A stretch of DNA of 7,353 nt from positions 1 to 7,353 of the forward strand of contig JAHILJ010000007.1 of NCBI GenBank assembly GCA_018897135.1, read 5' to 3'. Shown here piece after piece: positions 1 to 5,135 of the stretch (the first letter of the stretch is position 1; every line of letters begins with the position of its first letter). A program made the position numbers and the translations under genes. This DNA is from Nanobdellota archaeon (lineage in GTDB: Archaea > Nanobdellota > Nanobdellia > Pacearchaeales > GW2011-AR1). Under the pieces are notes generated by a model. The model worked only from the letters and a program-made list of their open reading frames with translations, had not been told where the DNA came from and searched no databases.

Positions 1-2
1 AA

Positions 3-1364
3 GGGAAAATCGGAAAAGGGAAAAAAATAGTTGTAGAGTTTTCATCACCAAATATTGCAAAACCTTTTGGAGTTGGACATTTAAGATCAACAATTATAGG
101 AAATTCAATTTCAAACATTTGCGAATTTCAAGGATTTAAAACAAAGAAAATAAATTACTTTGGAGATTGGGGAACTCAATTTGGAAAACTTGCTTATGGC
201 TATCAAAAATTCGGAAAAGAATCTGAATTAAAAAAAGACGCAATAAAACATTTATTAAAAATTTATGTCCAAATAAGCAAAAACAAAAAATACGAAGAAC
301 ATTCCAGAGAAACTTTCAAAAAAATGGAACAAGGCGACAAAAAATCTCTACTTCTTTGGAAAAATTTCAGGGAATTAAGCATTGAGCAATTTGAAAAAAT
401 TTACAAACAACTTGGAATTAAATTCGACGTTTATGAAGGAGAATCAAAATACAACAAACAATTACCAAAAATTGTTCAAGAACTTGAAAAGAAAAAACTT
501 TTGAAAAAAAGCAAAGGAGCTTTAATTGTAGATTTAGAAAAATATAGTTTAGGGGTTTGTATTATTCAAAAAAGCGACGGCACAAGTATTTACGCAACTC
601 GAGATATTGCAGCTGCGATTTCGCGACATAAAAATTACAAGTTTTCTAGAATGATTTATGAAGTTGGCCAAGAGCAGAAACTACATTTTAAACAAGTTTT
701 CAAAGTTTTAGAATTAATGAATTACAAATGGGCAAAGGATTGTGTTCATATTTATCATGGACTTTACCTTGGAAAATCAGGGAAAAAACTTTCGACACGA
801 AAAGGAGAATCTTTTTCAATGGAAAAAATTTTAAAGCAAACTCAAAACCTTGCTTCAAAAGAAATTAAAAAAAGATTTCCAAATTTAAGTAATATAGAAA
901 ACCAAAAAAGAGCTGAAAAAATTGCAATTGCTTCAATTTTCTACGGAGATTTAAAAAACAACCGAACAAAAGATATTGTTTTCGACTTAGATAGATTTGT
1001 TTCTTTTGACGGAAACACAGGTCCATACATCTTATACAGCTACGCAAGAGCAAGTTCAATAATTAAAAAATCAAAACAACCAGGACACTTTGAAATAAAC
1101 AGCTTAGAACCAAAAGAATTTGAACTTGCAAAAAAACTTTCTGCCTTCCCAGAAATAACTTCAAAAGCTTACGAACAAATGAATCCTTCTTTAATTGCAA
1201 ATTATTCATACGAACTCGCACAACTATTCAACGAGTTTTATCAAAAACATCCTGTCCTAAATTCAGAAAGCGAATCGTTCCGGTTGGCTTTAGTTGAAGC
1301 GTTTCGACAAATAATAAGAAATTCCATGAATCTTCTCGGAATAGAAATGTTAGAAGAAATGTAA
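3..1364 (+). CDS. argS: Arginyl-tRNA synthetase, 5' end cut by the window
   Basis: This class I aminoacyl-tRNA synthetase joins arginine to tRNA-Arg in the cytoplasm using ATP. The frame is open from the window edge, so the first in-window ATG at 324 is internal; 453 residues are visible. Near the visible start is the signature SSPNIAKPFGVGHLRST (residues 14-30), which contains the HIGH-type ATP-binding motif. The KMSK-equivalent loop KKLSTRKG lies near residues 261-268. A DALR-type anticodon-binding domain runs from about NTGPYILYSYARAS (near 338) to the end, closing with the typical NLLGIEMLEEM. Family members are around 550-580 residues, so only about the first 100, the N-terminal tRNA-binding domain, are missing. 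The first His of HIGH is Gly (GVGH). It ends in TAA, and the next gene has its own promoter. Identification is secure. Confidence 0.97.
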   Translation, partial: GKIGKGKKIVVEFSSPNIAKPFGVGHLRSTIIGNSISNICEFQGFKTKKINYFGDWGTQFGKLAYGYQKFGKESELKKDAIKHLLKIYVQISKNKKYEEHSRETFKKMEQGDKKSLLLWKNFRELSIEQFEKIYKQLGIKFDVYEGESKYNKQLPKIVQELEKKKLLKKSKGALIVDLEKYSLGVCIIQKSDGTSIYATRDIAAAISRHKNYKFSRMIYEVGQEQKLHFKQVFKVLELMNYKWAKDCVHIYHGLYLGKSGKKLSTRKGESFSMEKILKQTQNLASKEIKKRFPNLSNIENQKRAEKIAIASIFYGDLKNNRTKDIVFDLDRFVSFDGNTGPYILYSYARASSIIKKSKQPGHFEINSLEPKEFELAKKLSAFPEITSKAYEQMNPSLIANYSYELAQLFNEFYQKHPVLNSESESFRLALVEAFRQIIRNSMNLLGIEMLEEM

Positions 1365-1367
1365 AAG

Positions 1368-1376
1368 TTTATAAAA
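1368..1376 (+). promoter_or_regulatory. TATA box for the basic-protein gene
   Basis: TTTATAAAA lies just after the argS stop, centred about 36 nt before the ATG at 1408. An archaeal start site about 26 nt downstream would fall near 1398, giving a leader of roughly 10 nt that just includes the Shine-Dalgarno. This suggests the gene is transcribed independently of argS. Confidence 0.5.
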
Positions 1377-1397
1377 TTTAAAAAACAAAAAATAAAA

Positions 1398-1404
1398 GGA
1401 GGTG
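1398..1404 (+). promoter_or_regulatory. Strong Shine-Dalgarno that decides the start
   Basis: GGAGGTG precedes the ATG at 1408 with a 3-nt gap. An in-frame GTG at 1402 would begin two codons earlier, but it is part of this Shine-Dalgarno and so cannot be the start. Confidence 0.75.
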
Positions 1405-1407
1405 AAA

Positions 1408-1815
1408 ATGGTTCATATAAAACGAATGAATGAAGAGTACTTTGCAAAACTTTTAAAAGATTTAACAGCGTCAGGAGAACTTATCCGAGCACGACAAGAA
1501 GAAAAACAAAAACTTCTCGACTCTTTTAATGCAGAAAGCAAACGTTTCTTTTTTGGAAAGATTTCCCAAAGAGGATGGCAATCTTCTGTAAAAAAAACAA
1601 ATCTTGAATTACAAAGATTAGATAAAAACAGAAGAGACGCAATAAAATCAGCAACAAGTCATTGCGACAGAACAAGAAAGCTTTGCGTTGAACAAATGCC
1701 TATTGGATACAAAGCAACATTAACAGGAATTTCTGACGGAAAAAGAAAAAAGAAAGTTGTAAGAAGAAAGGTTGCAAAGAAAACTGTGAAGAAAGTTGTA
1801 AAGAAAAAGAAGTAA
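1408..1815 (+). CDS. Small basic protein with lysine-rich, H1-like C-terminal tail
   Basis: This 135-residue protein is of no family I recognise. Residues 1-95 look helical and charged (for example NEEYFAKLLKDLTASGELIRARQEEKQKLLDSF) and contain two cysteines (C86, C93). The tail from about residue 112 is almost entirely Lys/Arg/Val, with KKVVRRKVAKK and TVKKVVKKKK, resembling histone H1-like and chlamydial HC1-type tails. There is no signal peptide or membrane segment, so it is probably cytoplasmic and may bind nucleic acid; that role is inference from charge alone. The ATG at 1408 is preferred because GGAGGTG sits just before it. It follows argS by 43 nt in the same direction, with its own TATA box and a T-rich terminator behind it. 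The tail codons contain a 13-bp direct repeat, which suggests growth by slippage. Confidence 0.85.
   Translation: MVHIKRMNEEYFAKLLKDLTASGELIRARQEEKQKLLDSFNAESKRFFFGKISQRGWQSSVKKTNLELQRLDKNRRDAIKSATSHCDRTRKLCVEQMPIGYKATLTGISDGKRKKKVVRRKVAKKTVKKVVKKKK
1750..1801 (+). repeat. 13-bp in-frame direct repeat inside the Lys-rich tail
   Basis: AAGAAAGTTGTAA occurs at 1750-1762 and again at 1789-1801, 39 bp (13 codons) apart. Both copies encode the KKVV unit. This fits slippage or duplication lengthening the basic tail. Confidence 0.7.
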
Positions 1816-1816
1816 G

Positions 1817-1843
1817 TTTATTTTTTTATTTTTAATATTTTTT
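1817..1843 (+). terminator. T-rich terminator after the basic-protein gene
   Basis: A run made up almost wholly of T, broken by a few A, begins 2 nt after the TAA. There is no clear hairpin. Archaeal RNA polymerase terminates on such U-tracts. An A7 run at 1867-1873 could serve the minus strand in the same gap. Confidence 0.6.
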
Positions 1844-1878
1844 ATAAGTGGTTAGTTTGGGCTTTGAAAAAAAGAAAT

Positions 1879-2103
1879 TTATTTTTTCTTAGGTTCTAAT
1901 CCTGTACATATTATAAAAAGCCATCCAAGAACTATAGAAATTAAGGCAGGAATTACATAAGCAGATTTTATTATAGTGCAACCCATCATTGTAATTTCAT
2001 TTAAAGAAGTAGCACAAAGCCCCCAAATTGAAGCATTCCAAAACATATATCCACTAAAAATTATTAATCCAATTCCTAAAACAAATCATTGATTTCTATT
2101 CAT
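1879..2103 (-). pseudogene. Small two-helix membrane protein gene with TGA at codon 6
   Basis: Read on the minus strand from ATG 2103, the frame gives MNRNQ, TGA, FVLGIGLIIFSGYMFW, then a second hydrophobic helix (AYVIPALISIVLGWLFIICTG) and a C-terminal EPKKK before TAA: 75 codons including the TGA and the final stop. The layout (short polar N-terminus, two membrane helices, basic tail on the same side) is that of a small integral membrane protein. The TGA sits where a Trp (TGG) would make a natural start, MNRNQWFVLG; the change is one G to A. TGG is used for Trp at codons 22, 27 and 61, and TGA ends three other genes here, so reassignment is unlikely. A TATA box at the right distance for leaderless expression remains. 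It could be a recent pseudogene, a sequencing error, or readthrough. Downstream ATG 20 falls inside the first helix, a poor start. Confidence 0.65.
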
Positions 2104-2122
2104 AACTTAAATAAGATAAAGA

Positions 2123-2133
2123 TATTTATAAAG
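2123..2133 (-). promoter_or_regulatory. TATA box for the broken membrane-protein gene
   Basis: On the minus strand this reads CTTTATAAATA, centred about 25 nt upstream of the ATG at 2103. Transcription would begin at or next to the start codon, the leaderless arrangement. No Shine-Dalgarno precedes the ATG, which agrees. Confidence 0.6.
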
Positions 2134-2370
2134 ATAACTAAAGACTTTTTCTTGTGTAAACCATAAACATATATACCACAACCTAATATCTAAATTTGGT
2201 TCATTACATTCACAATTAAAAGTTCAAAACTGACTTTGTCAAGTTTTTCACATTAAAAATATTAAGCGAAAAAATCTGCAGAATGCGATTTTGAAGCAAA
2301 GGTATTGAGCAACTTATTGCGAACTAATTTTCTATTTCCCATTCACACATGTCGATTAGACACATAAATC
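2134..2370. other. Gap without a recognised gene
   Basis: No intact gene is visible here. The part at 2262-2367 is less AT-rich than the rest and is open on both strands: 33 sense codons on the plus strand with no ATG (2266-2367) and a 26-codon ATG frame on the minus strand (2342 to 2262). Neither has a clear ribosome site or promoter. The rest is AT-rich with short A- and T-runs that probably serve as the 3' end of the nuclease transcript. Confidence 0.4.
2255..2274 (-). terminator. Possible U-tract terminator for the nuclease gene
   Basis: On the minus strand two T-runs (T6 and T5) occur about 100 nt past the nuclease stop codon. There is no hairpin. They are the nearest U-tracts downstream, so the mRNA may have a 3' UTR of about 100 nt. 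Confidence 0.3.
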
Positions 2371-3156
2371 TCAATAACCATTCCACAAAACTAATCCACC
2401 TTCATCATCTCTTAAAAATAAACTATCTCCTGATTTTGTCCAAACATATTCTTCACCTTCCCAAAACAAAGTTGTAGAATTATCAATTCCATTACCAACA
2501 ACGACCTGCACTTCTGAAAAAGTTTTCAAATTAAATTCATGAAAAACAAAATTCTTCCGACCTTCGTCTTTAATTTCCCAACCTTCTAAACTACAATCAT
2601 ACAAACATTTATTATAAAAAACCAAAACTTCATTTTCAAAATCAAACTTTTTCAATTCAATACAATCTTTACAAATATTCTGCGATTTTTCGCACAAATT
2701 CTTATTTGAATTTAAACAACTATCCCAAGCTTTTTCAAAATCATCATAGTAAAAATCTTTTCCAGAAGGAAAATAAAAATTAGCAAAACCTTTTTCAACC
2801 AATTTCAAATTAACATTTTCTTGCCCAACAAAAACATAAGCTAACAAACGATCATATTTGTCATATCTCTCATTTCCAAACTTTAACTCAACAGTTTTAT
2901 TCAAGACCTCTTTTTCCAAAAAGTTCTTTGCCTCTTCATAATATTTCTCTCCTCGCTCAGGTGAATTTATTCCAAGCAAACGAATTGAACTAGAATTAAA
3001 AACAACTGTGTCACCATCGATCACACGCTCAACAAAAACCATTTCAGATTCTTCAAAAAAGCCTTCAAGGGATTTATCTAAAAAATTATAATTAATTACA
3101 ATTAAACAAACTACTAAAAGAATCAGTAAAAACACTTGTTTTGATTTTGAATTCAT
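2371..3156 (-). CDS. Membrane-anchored staphylococcal-type nuclease with lamin-tail-like domain
   Basis: This 261-residue protein has one N-terminal hydrophobic helix (about residues 7-24), either an uncleaved anchor or a signal peptide, placing the rest outside the cell. Residues 38-125 are a thermonuclease (SNase) domain, which in this family cuts DNA and RNA using calcium. The key residues are visible: D48 and D50 in VIDGDTV, R59 and E67 in IRLLGINSPE, and R103 in YDKYDRLLAYVF, matching the catalytic Arg-Glu-Arg set. A cysteine-rich linker follows (C147, C155, C162, C165, C184, C188). Residues about 168-261 resemble a lamin-tail Ig-like fold (EVLVFYNKC, GWEIKDEG, GDSLFLRDDEGG). It stops at TGA. 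The ATG at 3156 has no Shine-Dalgarno but has a TATA-like CTATATTC about 23 nt upstream, so it may be leaderless. A likely role is nutrient scavenging from extracellular nucleic acid; that is inference. Confidence 0.9.
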   Translation of the reverse strand: MNSKSKQVFLLILLVVCLIVINYNFLDKSLEGFFEESEMVFVERVIDGDTVVFNSSSIRLLGINSPERGEKYYEEAKNFLEKEVLNKTVELKFGNERYDKYDRLLAYVFVGQENVNLKLVEKGFANFYFPSGKDFYYDDFEKAWDSCLNSNKNLCEKSQNICKDCIELKKFDFENEVLVFYNKCLYDCSLEGWEIKDEGRKNFVFHEFNLKTFSEVQVVVGNGIDNSTTLFWEGEEYVWTKSGDSLFLRDDEGGLVLWNGY

Positions 3157-3174
3157 TTAATTAATAATCTCTGA

Positions 3175-3182
3175 GAATATAG
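3175..3182 (-). promoter_or_regulatory. TATA-like box next to the nuclease start
   Basis: The minus strand reads CTATATTC, centred about 23 nt upstream of the nuclease ATG. This would allow a leaderless nuclease mRNA independent of the structured element upstream. It is a weaker match to a TATA consensus than the box at 3259-3267. Confidence 0.35.
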
Positions 3183-3183
3183 G

Positions 3184-3238
3184 TGTAGGAGAAGAATACC
3201 GAAGCATTCAACATAAACCGAAATCTATGCCTCCTACA
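3184..3238 (-). ncRNA. Compact three-way-junction RNA (candidate small RNA or leader element)
   Basis: On the minus strand these 55 nt fold as a closed three-way junction. P1 is 8 bp, TGTAGGAG (3238-3231) with CTCCTACA (3191-3184). P2 is CATAGA, loop TTTCGG, TTTATG (3229-3212). P3 is GAATGC, loop TTCG, GTATTC (3209-3194), a C(UUCG)G tetraloop hairpin. The linkers are only G, TT and TT, so nearly every base is accounted for. P2 and P3 each contain one G-U pair; on the plus strand these become A-C mismatches, so the minus strand is the folded one. A TATA box is centred about 25 nt upstream of the 5' base, so a transcript would start at P1. P1 contains AGGAGG, a Shine-Dalgarno sequence locked in the helix. 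It may be a free-standing RNA or a 5' leader of the nuclease. I recognise no known class: no C/D boxes, no H/ACA pocket, no hammerhead core. Confidence 0.5.
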
Positions 3239-3258
3239 AAATAAAGTTATTTTTAGGG

Positions 3259-3267
3259 TATTTAAAT
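3259..3267 (-). promoter_or_regulatory. TATA box for the three-way-junction RNA
   Basis: The minus strand reads ATTTAAATA, followed by CCC. Its centre (3263) lies 25 nt before the first base of the P1 helix at 3238, the standard archaeal TATA to start-site distance. This position supports a transcript that begins with the structured element. Confidence 0.5.
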
Positions 3268-3311
3268 GTTTTGAAAACTCAAAAATGAAAACATTTTGTT
3301 CGAACCAAGAA

Positions 3312-3395
3312 TGTGGGTGACAGGGTTCGAACCTGCGTAAGCACTAAGCTACAGCCGCTTAAAGGCTGCCCGTTTGACCACTCCGGCACACCCAC
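3312..3395 (-). tRNA. tRNA-Leu, anticodon UAA
   Basis: This 84-nt class II tRNA reads leucine codon UUA, and UUG by wobble. On the minus strand the acceptor is GTGGGTG (3395-3389) paired with CACCCAC (3319-3313), with discriminator A at 3312, as expected for Leu. The D arm contains GAGTGGTCAAA; the anticodon stem is CAGCC/GGCTG around loop TTTAAGC, with anticodon TAA at 3361-3359. A long variable arm (AGC...GCT) identifies the Leu/Ser class, and the T arm carries GGTTCGAACCC. CCA is not encoded and no intron is evident. It has its own TATA box upstream. The 5' end is part of a 14-bp direct repeat found again 134 bp upstream. Confidence 0.95.
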
Positions 3396-3401
3396 ATAAA
3401 A
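3388..3401. repeat. 14-bp direct repeat, copy at the tRNA-Leu 5' end
   Basis: ACACCCACATAAAA covers the first eight bases of the tRNA gene and its leader. An identical copy lies at 3522-3535, and the similarity continues into TTTAAAG versus CTTTAAAC. The span from one copy to the next is 134 bp and holds the tRNA promoter and a GC-rich block. Confidence 0.8.
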
Positions 3402-3416
3402 TTTAAAGAAACATCT

Positions 3417-3427
3417 AATTTATAAAA
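3417..3427 (-). promoter_or_regulatory. TATA box of tRNA-Leu
   Basis: The minus strand reads TTTTATAAATT, centred about 27 nt upstream of the mature tRNA 5' base at 3395. This implies transcription starting close to the mature 5' end. Confidence 0.6.
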
Positions 3428-3430
3428 TTA

Positions 3431-3521
3431 TTGCTTAGGTGTGACGCGAGAACACCGACCGAGCAAATTCACGAGAAACAATTGCAAAGCCAATCATAAA
3501 AATTCGAGTGAGCTGGGAGCA
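3431..3521. other. GC-rich block of unknown function upstream of tRNA-Leu
   Basis: About half of these bases are G or C, against an AT-rich background, which in AT-rich archaea often marks structured RNA. A nested stem is visible: TTGCT (3431-3435) with AGCAA (3462-3466), and inside it GGTGT (3438-3442) with ACACC (3452-3456). The rest shows only short pairings, such as ATTG with CAAT. A 20-codon minus-strand ATG frame (3497 to 3435) is open but has no ribosome site. No clear promoter of its own was found. I cannot assign it; a non-coding RNA or a dispersed genomic repeat are both possible. Confidence 0.3.
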
Positions 3522-3535
3522 ACACCCACATAAAA
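3522..3535. repeat. 14-bp direct repeat, upstream copy
   Basis: This is an exact second copy of ACACCCACATAAAA. No tRNA follows this copy: the adjoining minus-strand sequence matches only the acceptor GTGGGTGT and then diverges. It could be the remnant of a tandem tRNA duplication or of an insertion at the tRNA 5' end. Confidence 0.75.
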
Positions 3536-3639
3536 CTTTAAACATGCTTTTGCTTAAAAATGTTGCTGAAATAAACTTTTATTTTTGTTCATCAACTTTA
3601 AGTAATAACAAAAACATATATTTCCGACGACAACAATAC

Positions 3640-3647
3640 TTATAAAT
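3640..3647 (+). promoter_or_regulatory. TATA box of the surface-protein gene
   Basis: TTATAAAT is centred near 3643, predicting a start near 3669 and a leader of about 20 nt that includes the Shine-Dalgarno at 3681. Directly after it comes (AATT)x4 (3645-3660), a 16-bp self-complementary repeat between the TATA box and the start site. Confidence 0.65.
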
Positions 3648-3660
3648 TAATTAATTAATT
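3645..3660. repeat. (AATT)4 palindromic microrepeat in the promoter
   Basis: Four tandem AATT units overlap the 3' edge of the TATA box and fill most of the spacing to the predicted start site. It may be simple low-complexity promoter DNA that melts easily, a slippage-prone tract, or a protein-binding site. Confidence 0.6.
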
Positions 3661-3680
3661 ATATTATATAAAAGATGAAA

Positions 3681-3686
3681 GGAGGT
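3681..3686 (+). promoter_or_regulatory. Shine-Dalgarno that decides the surface-protein start
   Basis: GGAGGT lies 3 nt before the ATG at 3690. An earlier in-frame ATG at 3675 is upstream of this site and would add only MKGGK, which is the translated ribosome site itself, so 3690 is chosen. Confidence 0.8.
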
Positions 3687-3689
3687 AAA

Positions 3690-5135
3690 ATGAAAAAAAT
3701 TAATATAAATTTTTTAGTGTTAGGTGTGGTTTTCTTGACATTGTTAGGAATGGTTAGTGCAACTAGCGGAGTTGATTTTGTAACCCCAACTGCAGGGCAA
3801 AGTGTTTCTGGAACCTTGAATGTGCAGTGGAATAATACAAATAGTTTAACAAACCTTTATTTACAGTATAGAGCAGACAATTGCGGTGTTGGAACATGGA
3901 CTGATTTAACTGGCTCTCTTGGAGGAAGTACATTGACACATCTATGGGATACAACAAATGTAAATGATAGTCAATATTGTTTAAGATTACAATTCGGAAA
4001 CGATACTTATTCCACTTCTGGTTTATTCACAATAGACAACACTCTCCCAATGCCTATAATACAAAGAACAGGAAGTTTAATTGTTGGAGAAATTCTAACT
4101 TTCAATGCAAGTGATTCAACAGATAATAATGCAATCGCAAGTTATTCGTGGGACTTTGGAGACAAAACAACAAGCACAAACGCAGTTGAAACAAAAACTT
4201 ATTCGAATAAAGGAGATTACGAAGTTGTCTTAACAGTTGAAGATATAGCTGGAAATTCAAATAGCACAACATTAAAAATAACAATTGACCCAATAACTTA
4301 TGAAACTGATGAAATTGTTTTTGAAGCAAGTATTTTAGGAGAAAACAATTTAGACAATTCTTTTGATACAGGATTATCAAGTGTAACTTGTTCAATAATA
4401 AGTTCAGGAATTCCAACAAATCTTTCAATAAGTTCAAGTGCAAACAATTGTACTTTTGTTTGGAACAACATCCCATACGAAGACAGAGGAGAATATGAAA
4501 TTTCTGTAAAGGCAACAAATGCAACACAAACAAAATATTTCACAGTTGACCTTTCTGTTTATACATGGTGGATAAATCTTGTTGAAGGCTGGAATTTAAT
4601 TTCAATCCCAATGATGCCTAAAGATACAGGAATAGAAGAAGTTCTTGGAGAAATAGTTGATAATGTAGCATATGAAACAACAAGCACATACACAATTTTC
4701 CAATACAATCCTGAAAATCAAAAATGGTATAGGGCAAAAAAATCATCTGCAACCAGTTCAACTTATTCAGGGCCATCAAGTTACAAATTAACAGAAATAG
4801 TTCCAGGTTATGGTTATTGGATAAAAATGGCTGATGATGATGTTCTAAAAGGATATGGAAATCTTGAACCAGGAATGGACCAGGTAATTTCTGTAAATGT
4901 CGCAAACGGCTGGAACTTAATCGGACACTACGGATTAGACAAAACAGGAAATTGGGCAAATGAATCTTTAACAAGTTTAAGTTTAGGTTCAACTCAATAT
5001 TATGATTCTGTTATTACAGATGACGGAAAAATGAAACCATACAAAGCATATTGGACAAGCGTGAAATTCCTTCCAAACGAAGTCGCGTCTTACACACCTG
5101 CTCAAAAAATAATCAACTTTATTTTAGGGATTTAA
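3690..5135 (+). CDS. Secreted surface protein with Ig-like, PKD and GWNLI-repeat domains
   Basis: This 481-residue protein has a clear signal peptide (MKKININFLVLGVV..., residues 1-24, likely cleaved after VSA). Residues 27-116 look like an Ig-type beta domain (TPTAGQSVSGTLNVQW) with a probable C65-C97 disulfide. Residues 121-200 are a PKD domain with the diagnostic YSWDFGD (152-158) and the GDYEVVLTVED strand. Residues 205-290 form another beta domain with C234 and C254. The C-terminal part holds two copies of a GWNLI motif (300-304 and 407-411), with GYGYWIKM between them, a pattern I associate with archaeal surface proteins. Asn-X-Ser/Thr sites are frequent, suiting N-glycosylation. There is no C-terminal membrane helix or sorting signal, so it is either shed or bound to other surface proteins. 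An adhesion or envelope role is inference. It has its own TATA box, a strong Shine-Dalgarno and a terminator. Confidence 0.9.
   Translation: MKKININFLVLGVVFLTLLGMVSATSGVDFVTPTAGQSVSGTLNVQWNNTNSLTNLYLQYRADNCGVGTWTDLTGSLGGSTLTHLWDTTNVNDSQYCLRLQFGNDTYSTSGLFTIDNTLPMPIIQRTGSLIVGEILTFNASDSTDNNAIASYSWDFGDKTTSTNAVETKTYSNKGDYEVVLTVEDIAGNSNSTTLKITIDPITYETDEIVFEASILGENNLDNSFDTGLSSVTCSIISSGIPTNLSISSSANNCTFVWNNIPYEDRGEYEISVKATNATQTKYFTVDLSVYTWWINLVEGWNLISIPMMPKDTGIEEVLGEIVDNVAYETTSTYTIFQYNPENQKWYRAKKSSATSSTYSGPSSYKLTEIVPGYGYWIKMADDDVLKGYGNLEPGMDQVISVNVANGWNLIGHYGLDKTGNWANESLTSLSLGSTQYYDSVITDDGKMKPYKAYWTSVKFLPNEVASYTPAQKIINFILGI

Noticed and set aside
1879..2103. TGA reassigned to tryptophan as an explanation for the in-frame TGA
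   Set aside because: Three convincing genes here (nuclease, 88-aa protein, MCM) end at TGA in sensible places, and Trp is TGG throughout, so the standard code holds.
2162..2251. Minus-strand frames MKNLTKSVLNF-like (GTG 2251) and CECNEPNLDIRLWYICLW that would join after a one-base shift
   Set aside because: There is no TATA box at a fitting distance, no ribosome site, and the second frame runs on into the next promoter; it needs a frameshift and a GTG start to be a gene.
3184..3238. H/ACA guide RNA reading of the three-way junction, since ACA follows CTCCT
   Set aside because: The 3' side of the would-be pocket is 2 nt, too short for a guide strand, and there is no K-turn or upper stem continuous with the lower one.
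3563..3597. Possible C/D box small RNA on the minus strand (TGATGA inside a GTTG/CAAC stem)
   Set aside because: The C-box-like sequence is there but no CTGA D box is found at the 3' side and the element is only about 35 nt long.
4102..4992. Minus-strand open frames antisense to the surface-protein gene (up to 143 codons)
   Set aside because: They have biased Leu/Phe/Gln/Cys-rich composition from reading Asn/Lys/Glu-rich codons backwards, and no promoter or ribosome site; they are shadows of the real gene.
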